From Chloroflexota bacterium (GTDB lineage Bacteria > Chloroflexota > Dehalococcoidia > JACQGW01): 13,007 nucleotides of DNA. Numbering within the stretch: the stretch's first letter is position 1; each line of letters opens with the position of its first letter. Below, in pieces: positions 6,083-12,952 of the stretch. The notes beneath the pieces are model-generated. The model saw nothing but the letters and a program-made list of their open reading frames with translations, was not told the DNA's origin and did no database searches. The stretch spans positions 1-13,007 of the forward strand of contig JACQGW010000178.1 in NCBI GenBank assembly GCA_016199325.1, read 5' to 3'. The translations under genes were made by a program, and so were the position numbers.

Positions 6083-6129
6083 AACTCGCCCGAGTTCCTA
6101 CGAGTTCCCCCCCGCTCCGTGACGCGTGC

Positions 6130-7296
6130 TCAGTCGATGTCCGACCCGTCGCCGGTGGCGGTGGCGTCGCCGGCAGCGACGAGCTCCCTGGCCGTCTGGC
6201 CGGGCTCGGGGATCTCCTGCCAGCGGGTCTGGAGTCGGGCCATGATCTGGGGCATCGTCGTGTATTCGAGCTCGTCCAGGTGCAGGCGATGCGGCTCGAA
6301 CGGCCCCTGCCGCCGCATCATGTCGGCCATCTCGTTGGCGATCTGCCGTGCCCGATCGAAGCCGCTGTCGGCAAACATGTCCCGCGGGCCGATGAGCTTG
6401 CCGTTGGCGATCTGGAACCCCAGCGCGACGACCCGCGGCGGGCCATCCATGCGGCTGGGTCGAGCATCCTCGACGGCGCAGGGCATCAGCGGCCCGCAGT
6501 GACTCCCTCGCATCCAGCCGTTGACCCAGTACGGGACCGCAAAGGGCTCGATCACCTCGCCCACCGCCGGCATCCCGCTCTGGCAGCGAACGATGAGCGA
6601 CGGGTCATCCTTGCCGACGTAGCGCCCGGCGATCAGGCTGAGCTTGGTCGTCGTGGCGACGGCGCAGATCTCGTTCATCTCACGCGAGATCACCTGTTTC
6701 ATCACGAAACGCCCCGGCGCGCCGATGAACATCAGCAGGTCGTAGAGCTCCTCCGGGCAGTCGAGCGTGATGCAGGTCCCCGCCTTCAGATCGTGGACCT
6801 CGAAGGTGAATCCCCGATGCATCTTGCTGTCGATCACCAGGCCGGGGGTGTTGAAGGGATCGGCAAAGATCTTGTACAGGGGAAAGTTCCAGGCGCCGGG
6901 CTCTGTCTTGTCGGCCATGAACACGATGATCGGCTCGGACGGCCGCTCCTCGAACTCCATCTCGCAGACCCCGGGCCCCAGGCCCCGAACGTTGCCGGAG
7001 AAGGCGTCGACCAGCAGGTCCTGACCCGCTCCGTACTGCTTGAGCTCCCGTGCCACTTCGGTGACCTGCTTGAAGGTGTCCCAGGCCAACCCATGAATGC
7101 GGGGGCTGTCCACCCCGTGCTGGTGCGTCATGATCAGGTTGATATCGTCGCCGACCCGGGTGACGTGGAAGTCGATGAGCAAGTCCGATTGAGCCAGCAA
7201 CTGCCGCGATCTCTCCATCATCGCCGGATGCACTTCGCCGTGACCGACGTAGCCGCCGACATCGGCTTTGATGACGCTGACGGTGATTCTCGCCAT
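6130..7296 (-). CDS. fbp: Fructose-1,6-bisphosphate aldolase/phosphatase (type V)
   Basis: A 388-residue bifunctional enzyme that condenses dihydroxyacetone phosphate and glyceraldehyde-3-phosphate and then removes the C1 phosphate to give fructose-6-phosphate, making gluconeogenesis one-way. The family is known from Archaea and deep-branching bacteria. The N-terminal SVIKADVGGYVGHGEVHP carries the metal and substrate ligands D12 and H19, and D50-D51 are in VGDDINL. The Schiff-base lysine is K229 in GRYVGKDD with partner Y226, and Y345 near the C-terminus is the further active-site tyrosine. These sit at a constant offset of 3 from the numbering I recall for the Thermoproteus enzyme (Y229, K232, Y348). 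Length is typical; residues after about 370 are a low-complexity tail. The ATG has AGAGGAGA upstream and a good promoter. No classical class II aldolase or FBPase is in the window. Confidence 0.96.
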   Translation of the reverse strand: MARITVSVIKADVGGYVGHGEVHPAMMERSRQLLAQSDLLIDFHVTRVGDDINLIMTHQHGVDSPRIHGLAWDTFKQVTEVARELKQYGAGQDLLVDAFSGNVRGLGPGVCEMEFEERPSEPIIVFMADKTEPGAWNFPLYKIFADPFNTPGLVIDSKMHRGFTFEVHDLKAGTCITLDCPEELYDLLMFIGAPGRFVMKQVISREMNEICAVATTTKLSLIAGRYVGKDDPSLIVRCQSGMPAVGEVIEPFAVPYWVNGWMRGSHCGPLMPCAVEDARPSRMDGPPRVVALGFQIANGKLIGPRDMFADSGFDRARQIANEMADMMRRQGPFEPHRLHLDELEYTTMPQIMARLQTRWQEIPEPGQTARELVAAGDATATGDGSDID

Positions 7297-7323
7297 CGAG
7301 ATTCTCCTCTCAGAAGATTTGGG

Positions 7324-7343
7324 CGGCGGTCACCCAACCGCCG
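7324..7343 (-). promoter_or_regulatory. Small hairpin in the fbp leader
   Basis: CGGCGGT (7324-7330) and ACCGCCG (7337-7343) form a perfect 7-bp stem with a 6-base loop in the predicted 5' leader of fbp, about 27 bases upstream of its ATG. It could affect translation or mRNA stability, or be incidental in GC-rich DNA. Confidence 0.25.
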
Positions 7344-7370
7344 TTCGGCCCACTGCCTGGTAGCTCGGAC

Positions 7371-7399
7371 ATGCTACCACGAGATCGCGTTCAAGTCAA
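7371..7399 (-). promoter_or_regulatory. Sigma70-like promoter for fbp
   Basis: On the minus strand TTGACT (7399-7394), a 17-base spacer and TAGCAT (7376-7371), the latter preceded by TGG, make an extended -10. The start would be near 7364, with a leader of about 68 bases before the ATG at 7296. Confidence 0.65.
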
Positions 7400-7483
7400 C
7401 TGCGGGAGGACATCGGGCACCCAACTGCCGGACAGGCTATTACCCAGCGTTTACGTGCATTGGCGCCGATCTTTACGTCGCAC

Positions 7484-7492
7484 TGCTATGTT
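7484..7492 (+). promoter_or_regulatory. Possible extended -10 for the malic enzyme gene
   Basis: TGCTATGTT is a TGN-extended -10 hexamer (TATGTT, 4 of 6) with no clear -35. It would give a leader of about 65 bases before the ATG at 7563. The region 7297-7562 holds this element, the fbp promoter and no gene. Confidence 0.3.
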
Positions 7493-7562
7493 GGGAGTGC
7501 TTCAGCAAGAAGCCGGCCAGGGCCGGCATCTACGCGCGCACTTTCCGACAAGGGGTACCTCG

Positions 7563-8999
7563 ATGAGTCATGACTTGCACCCGAGCGCCAGTTACAGCAT
7601 CACCCTGCGGTGCGAATACGCCAGCCGGCCGGGGATGCTGGGGCTGATCACCAGCGCCGTCGGCAGTGTCGGCGGCCTCATCGGCGCCGTCGACATCGTC
7701 CGAACCGGCGGGGGCACGACCGTCCGCGACATCACCGTCGCCGCCAGCGATGAAGCGCACGAGCGGCGCATCGCCGACGCCGTCAACGCCGTCGCGGGGG
7801 TCCGGGTTCTCCACGTCTCTGACCGCACCTTCCTGCTGCACCTCGGCGGCAAGATCCAGGTGTCCGGCCGGATCCCGCTCAAGACCCGGGACGATCTCTC
7901 GATGGCCTATACGCCCGGCGTCGCCCGAGTCTGCCGCGCCATCGCCGACCACGCCGACGACGCCTGGAACCTCACCATCAAGGGCAACACCATCGCCGTC
8001 GTCTCCGACGGCTCGGCCATTCTCGGCCTCGGCAATCTCGGCCCGCTGGCCGCCATGCCCGTCATGGAGGGCAAGTGCCTCATCTTCCATGAGTTTGCGG
8101 GCGTCGACGCCTTTCCGCTCTGCCTGGACACCCAGGATCCCGACGAGATCGTCGAGACCGTCGTCCGCCTGGCGCCGGTCTTCGGCGGCATCTACCTCGA
8201 AGACATCGCCGCCCCGCGCTGCTTCGCCGTCGAGGCCCGCCTGCGCGAGCGGCTCGACATCCCCGTCTTCCACGACGACCAGCACGGCACCGCCGTGGTC
8301 GTGTTCGCCGCCCTGTCCAATGCGCTCCAGATCGTCGACAAGGCGCTGGCGGACGTGGAGATCGTCCTGCTCGGCGCCGGCGCCGCCGGCATCGCCACGG
8401 CCCGGATCCTGCTGGCGGCCGGCGCCCGCAACTTGATCGTCTGCGACCGCGCCGGCGCCCTCTACGGGGGCCGGCGCGAGTCCATGACGGCGGAGAAGGC
8501 AGAGTTGAGTGTCATCACCAATCCCGGCCCCCGGCTGGGCGCGGTCGACGAGGTCGTCGGCGGAGCGGACGTCTTTATCGGACTGTCGGGGCCGAATCTG
8601 CTCTCGCCGGACGCCGTGCGCCGGATGGCGCCCGGGGCTATCGTCTTCGCGCTGGCGAACCCGACGCCGGAGGTGGCGCCCGAGGCGATCCAGGGCGACG
8701 TCCGGATTCTGGCGACGGGCCGTTCGGACTACCCGAACCAGATCAACAACGCCCTCGCCTTCCCCGGCATCTTTCGGGGCGCGCTCGACTGTCGAGCCAG
8801 CGAGATCAACGAGGCGATGAAGCTCGCCGCGGCCCGGGCGATTGCGGGGGTTGTCGGGCCCGACCAGCTCCAGGAGGACTACATCATCCCGAGTGTGTTC
8901 GACAAGCGCGTCGTCGCCGAAGTGGCCGCAGCCGTTCGGGATGCCGCCACCGCGACGGGCGCCGCCCGCCGCGTCCGCCAGGTGTCGGTGGCGGTGTAA
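7563..8999 (+). CDS. NAD(P)-dependent malic enzyme with N-terminal ACT domain
   Basis: A 478-residue cytoplasmic enzyme that oxidatively decarboxylates malate to pyruvate. Residues 12-88 are an ACT-type regulatory domain (beta strand YSITLRCEY, helix, VDIVR), which in this family is presumed to sense an amino acid or another small metabolite. The catalytic part begins near 105. It has YTPGV with the catalytic Tyr at 116, the catalytic Lys at 171 (EGKCLIF), the metal ligands E213-D214, and FHDDQHGT at 236-243. The Rossmann motif GAGAAG is at 271-276, and ANPTPE (365-370) and NNALAFPG (395-402) are typical of bacterial malic enzymes. Start: ATG with AAGGGG upstream; the frame is open back to 7371 but that stretch is the intergenic promoter region. 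Cofactor preference is not decided from sequence. It converges with the HD-GYP gene across a perfect hairpin. Confidence 0.95.
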   Translation: MSHDLHPSASYSITLRCEYASRPGMLGLITSAVGSVGGLIGAVDIVRTGGGTTVRDITVAASDEAHERRIADAVNAVAGVRVLHVSDRTFLLHLGGKIQVSGRIPLKTRDDLSMAYTPGVARVCRAIADHADDAWNLTIKGNTIAVVSDGSAILGLGNLGPLAAMPVMEGKCLIFHEFAGVDAFPLCLDTQDPDEIVETVVRLAPVFGGIYLEDIAAPRCFAVEARLRERLDIPVFHDDQHGTAVVVFAALSNALQIVDKALADVEIVLLGAGAAGIATARILLAAGARNLIVCDRAGALYGGRRESMTAEKAELSVITNPGPRLGAVDEVVGGADVFIGLSGPNLLSPDAVRRMAPGAIVFALANPTPEVAPEAIQGDVRILATGRSDYPNQINNALAFPGIFRGALDCRASEINEAMKLAAARAIAGVVGPDQLQEDYIIPSVFDKRVVAEVAAAVRDAATATGAARRVRQVSVAV

Positions 9000-9002
9000 C
9001 GG

Positions 9003-9047
9003 GGTTCACGGTTCACGGTTGGAGGAGTAAACCGTGAACCGTGAACC
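9003..9047. terminator. Perfect 18-bp heptamer hairpin between convergent genes
   Basis: GGTTCACGGTTCACGGTT (9003-9020) and its exact complement at 9030-9047 are separated by 9 bases. The arm is a 7-base repeat (GGTTCAC). It begins 3 bases after the malic enzyme stop and overlaps the last codons of the HD-GYP gene, whose TGA is inside it (9008-9006). No T-run follows, so termination is inferred from structure and position only. Confidence 0.6.
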
Positions 9048-10559
9048 GTGAATCGCCACGAGCTCTTGCTCCGTCCAGTCCCGGAGGGTCTCCAGGAAGG
9101 CTCTAACGACCACAGGATCCCACTTGGTCCCGCTCTCTTGCTGGAGGATGGCGGCGGCCTCGCCGTGGGTCAGGGCCGACCGATAGGGGCGGTCGGAGGT
9201 CAGCGCGTCGTAGGCGTCGACCACCCCGATGATTCGGGCCTCCAGAGGGATTGCCTCGCCGCGCAGTCCGTCGGGATAGCCGCTCCCGTCGAGCTTCTCG
9301 TGATGGGCCCGGATGATGGGTCTGGCGTCCCGCAGGAAGGAGATGTGCTCGATGAGGGACTCGGTGAGCTCGGGGTGTCGGCGGATCTCGGCCCACTCCG
9401 GTGGGCTCAGCGGCCCGGCTTTCAGGAGGATGGCGTCGGGTATCCCGATCTTCCCGTAGTCGTGGAGCTCCGCCGCCAGGGAGAGGGCCCGGATCCGGTC
9501 CCCCGGAAGGTCGAGCCGGCGGGCCACCGCGACGGCGTACTCCCGCACCCGCTGGGCGTGGCCGCGGGTGTACGGGTTGCGGGCGTCCAGGGCCAGGCCC
9601 AGGCTGCGGATGTGCTGGCGGTAGTCCTCCTGGAGCGCCTCGGTCTGGGCTCGGACCGCCTCCTGCAGCCGGCAGGTCTCGGTGACGTCCTGGAGAATCC
9701 CCAGCGCCACGCGATGGCCGTCGAGATCGAAGGCGGTGATGGCGATCTCCCCCAGGAACTCGACGCCGCCTTTTTTCAGGAAGGCCGACTCCCCATGAGC
9801 GTAGCCGTTGTTCAGGGCGTGAGCCAGACCGGTGGGGACTTGCCCCGGGCGAAGGAGCTGGCGGACGTTCATCTTGAGGAACTCGTCGCGCGAGTAGCCG
9901 GTCAGCTCGCAGGCTTTCGGATTCACTTCGAGGTAGTTCCCCCCGACGTCCACCAGGAAGATCGCCTGGGAGTTGTGCTCCACCAGCGCCCGATACTTCT
10001 TCTCCGAGGCGGCCAGTAAGCCGGCGTTGCGCTCCCGCGTCGCCCGCTCCCGCGCCCACTGGCTGACCGCCACGACCGCCAGCGCGGCGCTCATGGTCGT
10101 GCTGATCAGGTGGAGGCCCAGGAGCGTTCGAGTGTCCGCGTCCGTCTCGGCGACGACGTGGCCGGCGAGCAGCGCCAGCGTGGCCACCAGGACAGAGACG
10201 CCGCCCCGCCAGCCAAAGACCCATGCGGCATAGGCGATGGGCAGGACGACGAACGGCAGATGAACGGTGTGGAGGAAGAGCCAGGGAGCGACGAGGCCGA
10301 GGTCGACGAAGCCGGGCAGATCATCGCCGTAGTGGAGCAACATCCCGGCCCCGATGAGCACGGCGACCAGGATTCCTCGCAGAACGCCTTGCCTCTCCAC
10401 CCGCACGAGCGCACGCCGGGAGCTCTCGACATACGCTCGGAGCCGACGCCACCAATCGATAGCCCGCTTTCTGTCAGCAGATGTCGGGGTGGCAACGTCG
10501 TGCGAGGCCGCTTCCGACTTGAGCCGCGGACAGACCTCGACGCCTTCCAGTCCGGCCAT
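9006..10559 (-). CDS. Membrane-anchored PAS/HD-GYP domain protein (putative cyclic di-GMP phosphodiesterase)
   Basis: A 517-residue protein from the ATG at 10559; an in-frame ATG at 10592 lies upstream of the predicted promoter and is rejected. After an N-terminal cytoplasmic stretch, hydrophobic segments occur at about 61-77, 87-116, 121-137 and 146-167 (an integral sensor-like region). A PAS domain follows (about 186-293, with IFLVDVGGNYLEVNP and TGYSRDEF), a short coiled linker (about 294-318), and an HD-GYP domain. The HD-GYP signatures are ELHDYGKIGIPD (His366-Asp367), RRHPELTE, HHEKLDGSGYPDG (GYP at 427-429) and VDAYDALTSDRPYR. The family hydrolyses cyclic di-GMP, or sometimes cGAMP, and all expected metal ligands appear present. 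The last 14 or so residues (from HGSRF to the stop) are encoded by heptamer-repeat DNA. No clear ribosome-binding site precedes the start. Confidence 0.92.
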   Translation of the reverse strand: MAGLEGVEVCPRLKSEAASHDVATPTSADRKRAIDWWRRLRAYVESSRRALVRVERQGVLRGILVAVLIGAGMLLHYGDDLPGFVDLGLVAPWLFLHTVHLPFVVLPIAYAAWVFGWRGGVSVLVATLALLAGHVVAETDADTRTLLGLHLISTTMSAALAVVAVSQWARERATRERNAGLLAASEKKYRALVEHNSQAIFLVDVGGNYLEVNPKACELTGYSRDEFLKMNVRQLLRPGQVPTGLAHALNNGYAHGESAFLKKGGVEFLGEIAITAFDLDGHRVALGILQDVTETCRLQEAVRAQTEALQEDYRQHIRSLGLALDARNPYTRGHAQRVREYAVAVARRLDLPGDRIRALSLAAELHDYGKIGIPDAILLKAGPLSPPEWAEIRRHPELTESLIEHISFLRDARPIIRAHHEKLDGSGYPDGLRGEAIPLEARIIGVVDAYDALTSDRPYRSALTHGEAAAILQQESGTKWDPVVVRAFLETLRDWTEQELVAIHGSRFTVYSSNREP

Positions 10560-10568
10560 ACGGGACTG

Positions 10569-10577
10569 AGTATAGCA
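10569..10577 (-). promoter_or_regulatory. Extended -10 promoter directly before the HD-GYP start
   Basis: On the minus strand TGCTATACT (TATACT at 10574-10569, 5 of 6). Transcription would start about 3-5 bases before the ATG at 10559, implying a leaderless or near-leaderless mRNA, in line with the absence of a Shine-Dalgarno site. No -35 is clear. Confidence 0.5.
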
Positions 10578-10643
10578 CGGATGAGCATGCATTGGAGCAG
10601 GCAGCCGTGTAACAGGTCTGTGTACATTCGGGCGCGCCTCTCA

Positions 10644-10685
10644 TCATGCGTCAGACGTCAGCCGTCATGCGTCATACATCATGGG
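10644..10685. repeat. Heptamer array, six units (TCAKRCG type)
   Basis: Six consecutive 7-base units, each beginning TCA: TCATGCG at 10644 and again at 10665, with variants TCAGACG, TCAGCCG, TCATACA and TCATGGG. It lies in the divergent intergenic region 10560-10815 between the HD-GYP and transketolase genes. Confidence 0.75.
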
Positions 10686-10709
10686 GTGAGTGCCATGCCT
10701 GGCAGAACC

Positions 10710-10750
10710 TGCTGACTGCCGACTGCCGACTGCCGACTGCCGACCGTCGG
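10710..10750. repeat. Heptamer array, five units (TGCCGAC)
   Basis: TGCTGAC at 10710 is followed by four perfect TGCCGAC units to 10744, then CGTCGG, which makes a short dyad (CCGAC/GTCGG). It is 24 bases from the previous array but of different sequence, and it lies just upstream of the transketolase promoter region. Confidence 0.85.
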
Positions 10751-10774
10751 TACTGGCAAAGACTGCCTGGTCAG

Positions 10775-10783
10775 TGATACAGT
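10775..10783 (+). promoter_or_regulatory. Possible extended -10 for the transketolase gene
   Basis: TGATACAGT (TACAGT at 10778-10783) is a TGN-extended -10; the start would be near 10790, about 26 bases before the GTG. A weak -35-like TGGCAA lies 18 bases upstream. Confidence 0.35.
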
Positions 10784-10815
10784 TGAAGAAAGCGGCGATG
10801 AGACGGAGGAGCACT

Positions 10816-12681
10816 GTGGAACCTGGGGTCCTGTCCGACGCAACCCGTGAGCTCTGGCACAATCTGGCCCAACAACTGCGGGCCGACAGCATCCGCAGTA
10901 CGACGGCCGCCGGCTCCGGCCACCCGTCGTCTTCGATGTCGGCCGCCGACCTGATGGCCGCGCTGCTAGCCGGCCACCTGCGCTACGACTTCGCCCACCC
11001 GGACAACCCGAGCAACGACCACCTGGTTTTCTCGAAAGGCCATGCAGCGCCCCTGCTGTACGCCCTCTACAAAGCCGCCGGCGCCATCTCAGATGCCGAG
11101 CTGATGAGCCTGCGGAAGCTCGGCAGCCGTCTGGAGGGCCACCCCGTGCCGACGCTCCCCTGGGTCGACGTCGCCACCGGATCGCTGGGGCAGGGCCTGC
11201 CCATCGGCGTCGGCATCGCGCTGGCCGGCCGGTATCTCGACCGCCTTCCCTATCGCGTCTGGGTGCTGCTGGGCGACGCCGAGATGGCGGAGGGATCCGT
11301 CTGGGAGGCCATCGACAAAGCGGCCCACTACCGCCTGGGCAACCTCATCGCCGTGGTCGACGTGAACCGCCTGGGCCAGAGCGCGCCGACCGAGCTCGAA
11401 TGGAACCTCGATGCCTACGTCGAGCGGGCCCGGGGGTTCGGCTGGCATGCGATCGCCGTCGACGGCCACGACCTCGACCAGATTCACGCCGCCTACACGG
11501 AGGCCGCCGGGCAGACCGAGCGGCCAACGCTGATCGCCGCGCGGACGGTCAAGGGGAAGGGGTTCTCTGCCATCGAGAACCGGCTCGGCATGCACGGCCG
11601 GGCGCTGACGGCCGAGGAGGCGAGCCGAGCGATCGCCGAGCTGGGTGGGGAGCGCGGGCTCGTCGTCGACGTCCGACCGCCGGACGCGGCGCGCCCGGCG
11701 CCCCTGCCCCCGCCCCGGCCCATTGAGCTCCCGCGGTACGAGCGCGGCAGCTCGGCCTCGACGCGCAGGGCGTTCGGCGATGCGCTACGGGCGCTGGGCG
11801 CCGCTCGGCCGGACGTCGTCGCCCTCGACGGCGACGTCCAGAACTCGACCTACACCGAGACCTTCGCGCAGGCGTTCCCCGACCGGTTCTTCCAGATGTT
11901 CATCGCCGAGCAGCAGATGATCGCGGCGGCCATCGGCCTCGACGTCCGCCACTACGTCCCCTTCGCCGCCACGTTCGCCGCCTTTCTGACCCGCGCCGCC
12001 GATTTCATCCGGATGGCGGCGGTCTCCCGGGCCAACCTCCGGCTCTGTGGCTCCCACGCCGGCGTCTCTATCGGCGAAGACGGACCTTCCCAGATGGGCC
12101 TGGAGGACCTGGCGCTATTCCGCGCCGTCCACGGCAGCACCGTTCTCTACCCCTGCGACGCCAACCAGACCACCCACCTCGTCGCCGCCATGGCCGACCG
12201 GGCGGGGATCGTCTACCTGCGCTCGACGCGGGAGCGGACGCCGGTCATCTACGGGCCGGAGGAGCGGTTTGCCGTGGGGGGAAGCCGGGTGCTCCGCCAA
12301 TCTGAGGATGACCGGGCCACGGTCGTCGCCGCCGGCATCGCCGTCCACGAGGTGCTGGCCGCCGCCGAGCAGCTCCGGGCCGAGGGTATCGGCGTCCGCG
12401 TCGTCGACGCCTACTCGGTGAAGCCCATCGACGCCGCCACTCTTCGGGCCGCCGTTCAGGCGACGGGCGGCCGGCTGGTGACCGTCGAAGACCACTATCC
12501 GGAAGGCGGCCTCGGCGACGCCGCGCTGGCCGCGCTGGCCGAGGGCGGGCCGGTCCGGCTCTCCTACCGCAAGCTCGCCGTCGCCGGGATGCCCTGCTCG
12601 GGCAAGCCGGCCGAGCTCCTGCGCTGGGCCGGCATCGACGCCGCCCACATCGTCGAGGCGGTCAAGGGGCTGCTCGACTAG
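10816..12681 (+). CDS. tkt: Transketolase (single-chain, short type)
   Basis: A 621-residue thiamine-diphosphate enzyme of the pentose phosphate cycle that moves two-carbon units between sugar phosphates. The GTG start at 10816 is chosen because GGAGGAG ends 3 bases upstream; an ATG at 10798 lacks a comparable site. Domain 1 has GSGHPSSS with H36, SKGHA with H76, the GSLGQGL loop, and the ThDP motif from GDAEMAEG (G153, D154) to VDVNRLGQ (N184). GMHG at about 258-261 lies before a Pro-rich linker (near 295-310). Domain 2 carries MFIAEQQM, whose Glu should activate the thiazolium, then SHAGVSIGEDGPSQM. The C-terminal domain (DDRATVVAAG onward) is the transketolase C fold. Length fits the roughly 620-residue animal/archaeal-like type, not the 660-residue E. 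coli type. Both halves are fused, unlike split archaeal enzymes. It could act on a related substrate, but all core motifs fit transketolase. Confidence 0.95.
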   Translation: MEPGVLSDATRELWHNLAQQLRADSIRSTTAAGSGHPSSSMSAADLMAALLAGHLRYDFAHPDNPSNDHLVFSKGHAAPLLYALYKAAGAISDAELMSLRKLGSRLEGHPVPTLPWVDVATGSLGQGLPIGVGIALAGRYLDRLPYRVWVLLGDAEMAEGSVWEAIDKAAHYRLGNLIAVVDVNRLGQSAPTELEWNLDAYVERARGFGWHAIAVDGHDLDQIHAAYTEAAGQTERPTLIAARTVKGKGFSAIENRLGMHGRALTAEEASRAIAELGGERGLVVDVRPPDAARPAPLPPPRPIELPRYERGSSASTRRAFGDALRALGAARPDVVALDGDVQNSTYTETFAQAFPDRFFQMFIAEQQMIAAAIGLDVRHYVPFAATFAAFLTRAADFIRMAAVSRANLRLCGSHAGVSIGEDGPSQMGLEDLALFRAVHGSTVLYPCDANQTTHLVAAMADRAGIVYLRSTRERTPVIYGPEERFAVGGSRVLRQSEDDRATVVAAGIAVHEVLAAAEQLRAEGIGVRVVDAYSVKPIDAATLRAAVQATGGRLVTVEDHYPEGGLGDAALAALAEGGPVRLSYRKLAVAGMPCSGKPAELLRWAGIDAAHIVEAVKGLLD

Positions 12682-12709
12682 GGGTCGGGTGCCGGGTGCC
12701 GGGGGTCGG
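12682..12709. repeat. Heptamer array after the transketolase stop
   Basis: Four 7-base units begin right after the TAG: GGGTCGG, GTGCCGG twice, then GGGTCGG. No T-run or strong stem is seen, so a terminator role is not supported. Confidence 0.65.
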
Positions 12710-12731
12710 GGAGGTGGGTACGATGGTGGCA

Positions 12732-12824
12732 TCATCACTCACCGGCGCGGTCCGTTGTCCCGTGATCACGGATGGTTGCATCCGGCAAGGCCGCGGCGAA
12801 CGAGGGATGAGTGATGAGCGACGG
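12732..12824. repeat. Dyad with heptamer right arm and internal 12-bp palindrome
   Basis: TCATCACTCA (12732-12741) is complementary to TGAGTGATGA (12808-12817). The right arm is part of heptamers GGGATGA, GTGATGA and GCGACGG (12804-12824). Between the arms is a perfect palindrome CCGTGATCACGG (12760-12771). The stretch 12682-13007 has no supported gene; it holds only repeats. Confidence 0.5.
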
Positions 12825-12838
12825 GCGAGACCCCTCCG

Positions 12839-12952
12839 TTGTCATGAGTCCCCTGAAAAAAGCCGGACCGCGCGTTTCCGACTGGCGGAAACACTCGGGA
12901 AATCGGTGCGTGAACCGCGCCAAAAGGCCTTTTTTCAGTGGACTCTTGTCAT
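12839..12952 (-). mobile_element. MITE-like element, copy B (100 bp plus 7-bp target duplications)
   Basis: The element spans 12846-12945, again exactly 100 bp, in reverse orientation to copy A. The terminal repeats match at 16 of 17 positions (GAGTCCCCTGAAAAAAG against GAGTCCACTGAAAAAAG). It is flanked by the perfect direct repeat TTGTCAT at 12839-12845 and 12946-12952, the complement of ATGACAA. Compared with copy A over the shared 110 bp I count about 12 differences. Confidence 0.8.

Larger units (their letters stand above)
5730..6108. repeat. Nested repeat block with outer inverted repeat
   Basis: The outer arms GGAACTCGTAGGAGCTCG (5730-5747) and CGAGTTCCTACGAGTTCC (6091-6108) are complementary at 17 of 18 positions. 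Between them lie three 48-bp tandem units, a REP-like palindrome and a 100-bp MITE-like element, listed separately. The left arm begins at the last base of the 59-aa gene's stop codon. No gene is supported in 5731-6129. Confidence 0.75.

Noticed and set aside
7371..7562. N-terminal extension of the malic enzyme
   Set aside because: The frame is open, but the stretch has no domain-like sequence, overlaps the promoter region, and the ATG at 7563 has a good ribosome-binding site.
7297..7562. tRNA or riboswitch in the fbp/malic enzyme intergenic region
   Set aside because: No cloverleaf, TTCRANY-type T-loop or known riboswitch core was recognised by eye.
6076..7566. Long plus-strand reading frame of 496 codons
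   Set aside because: It is the shadow of the FBP aldolase/phosphatase on the other strand and begins inside the MITE-like element.
12846..12945. The T-runs in the MITE ends as intrinsic terminators
   Set aside because: The T-runs belong to the terminal inverted repeats and lie at both ends. Copy B is about 165 bp beyond the nearest stop codon. Incidental termination is possible but not the main identity.
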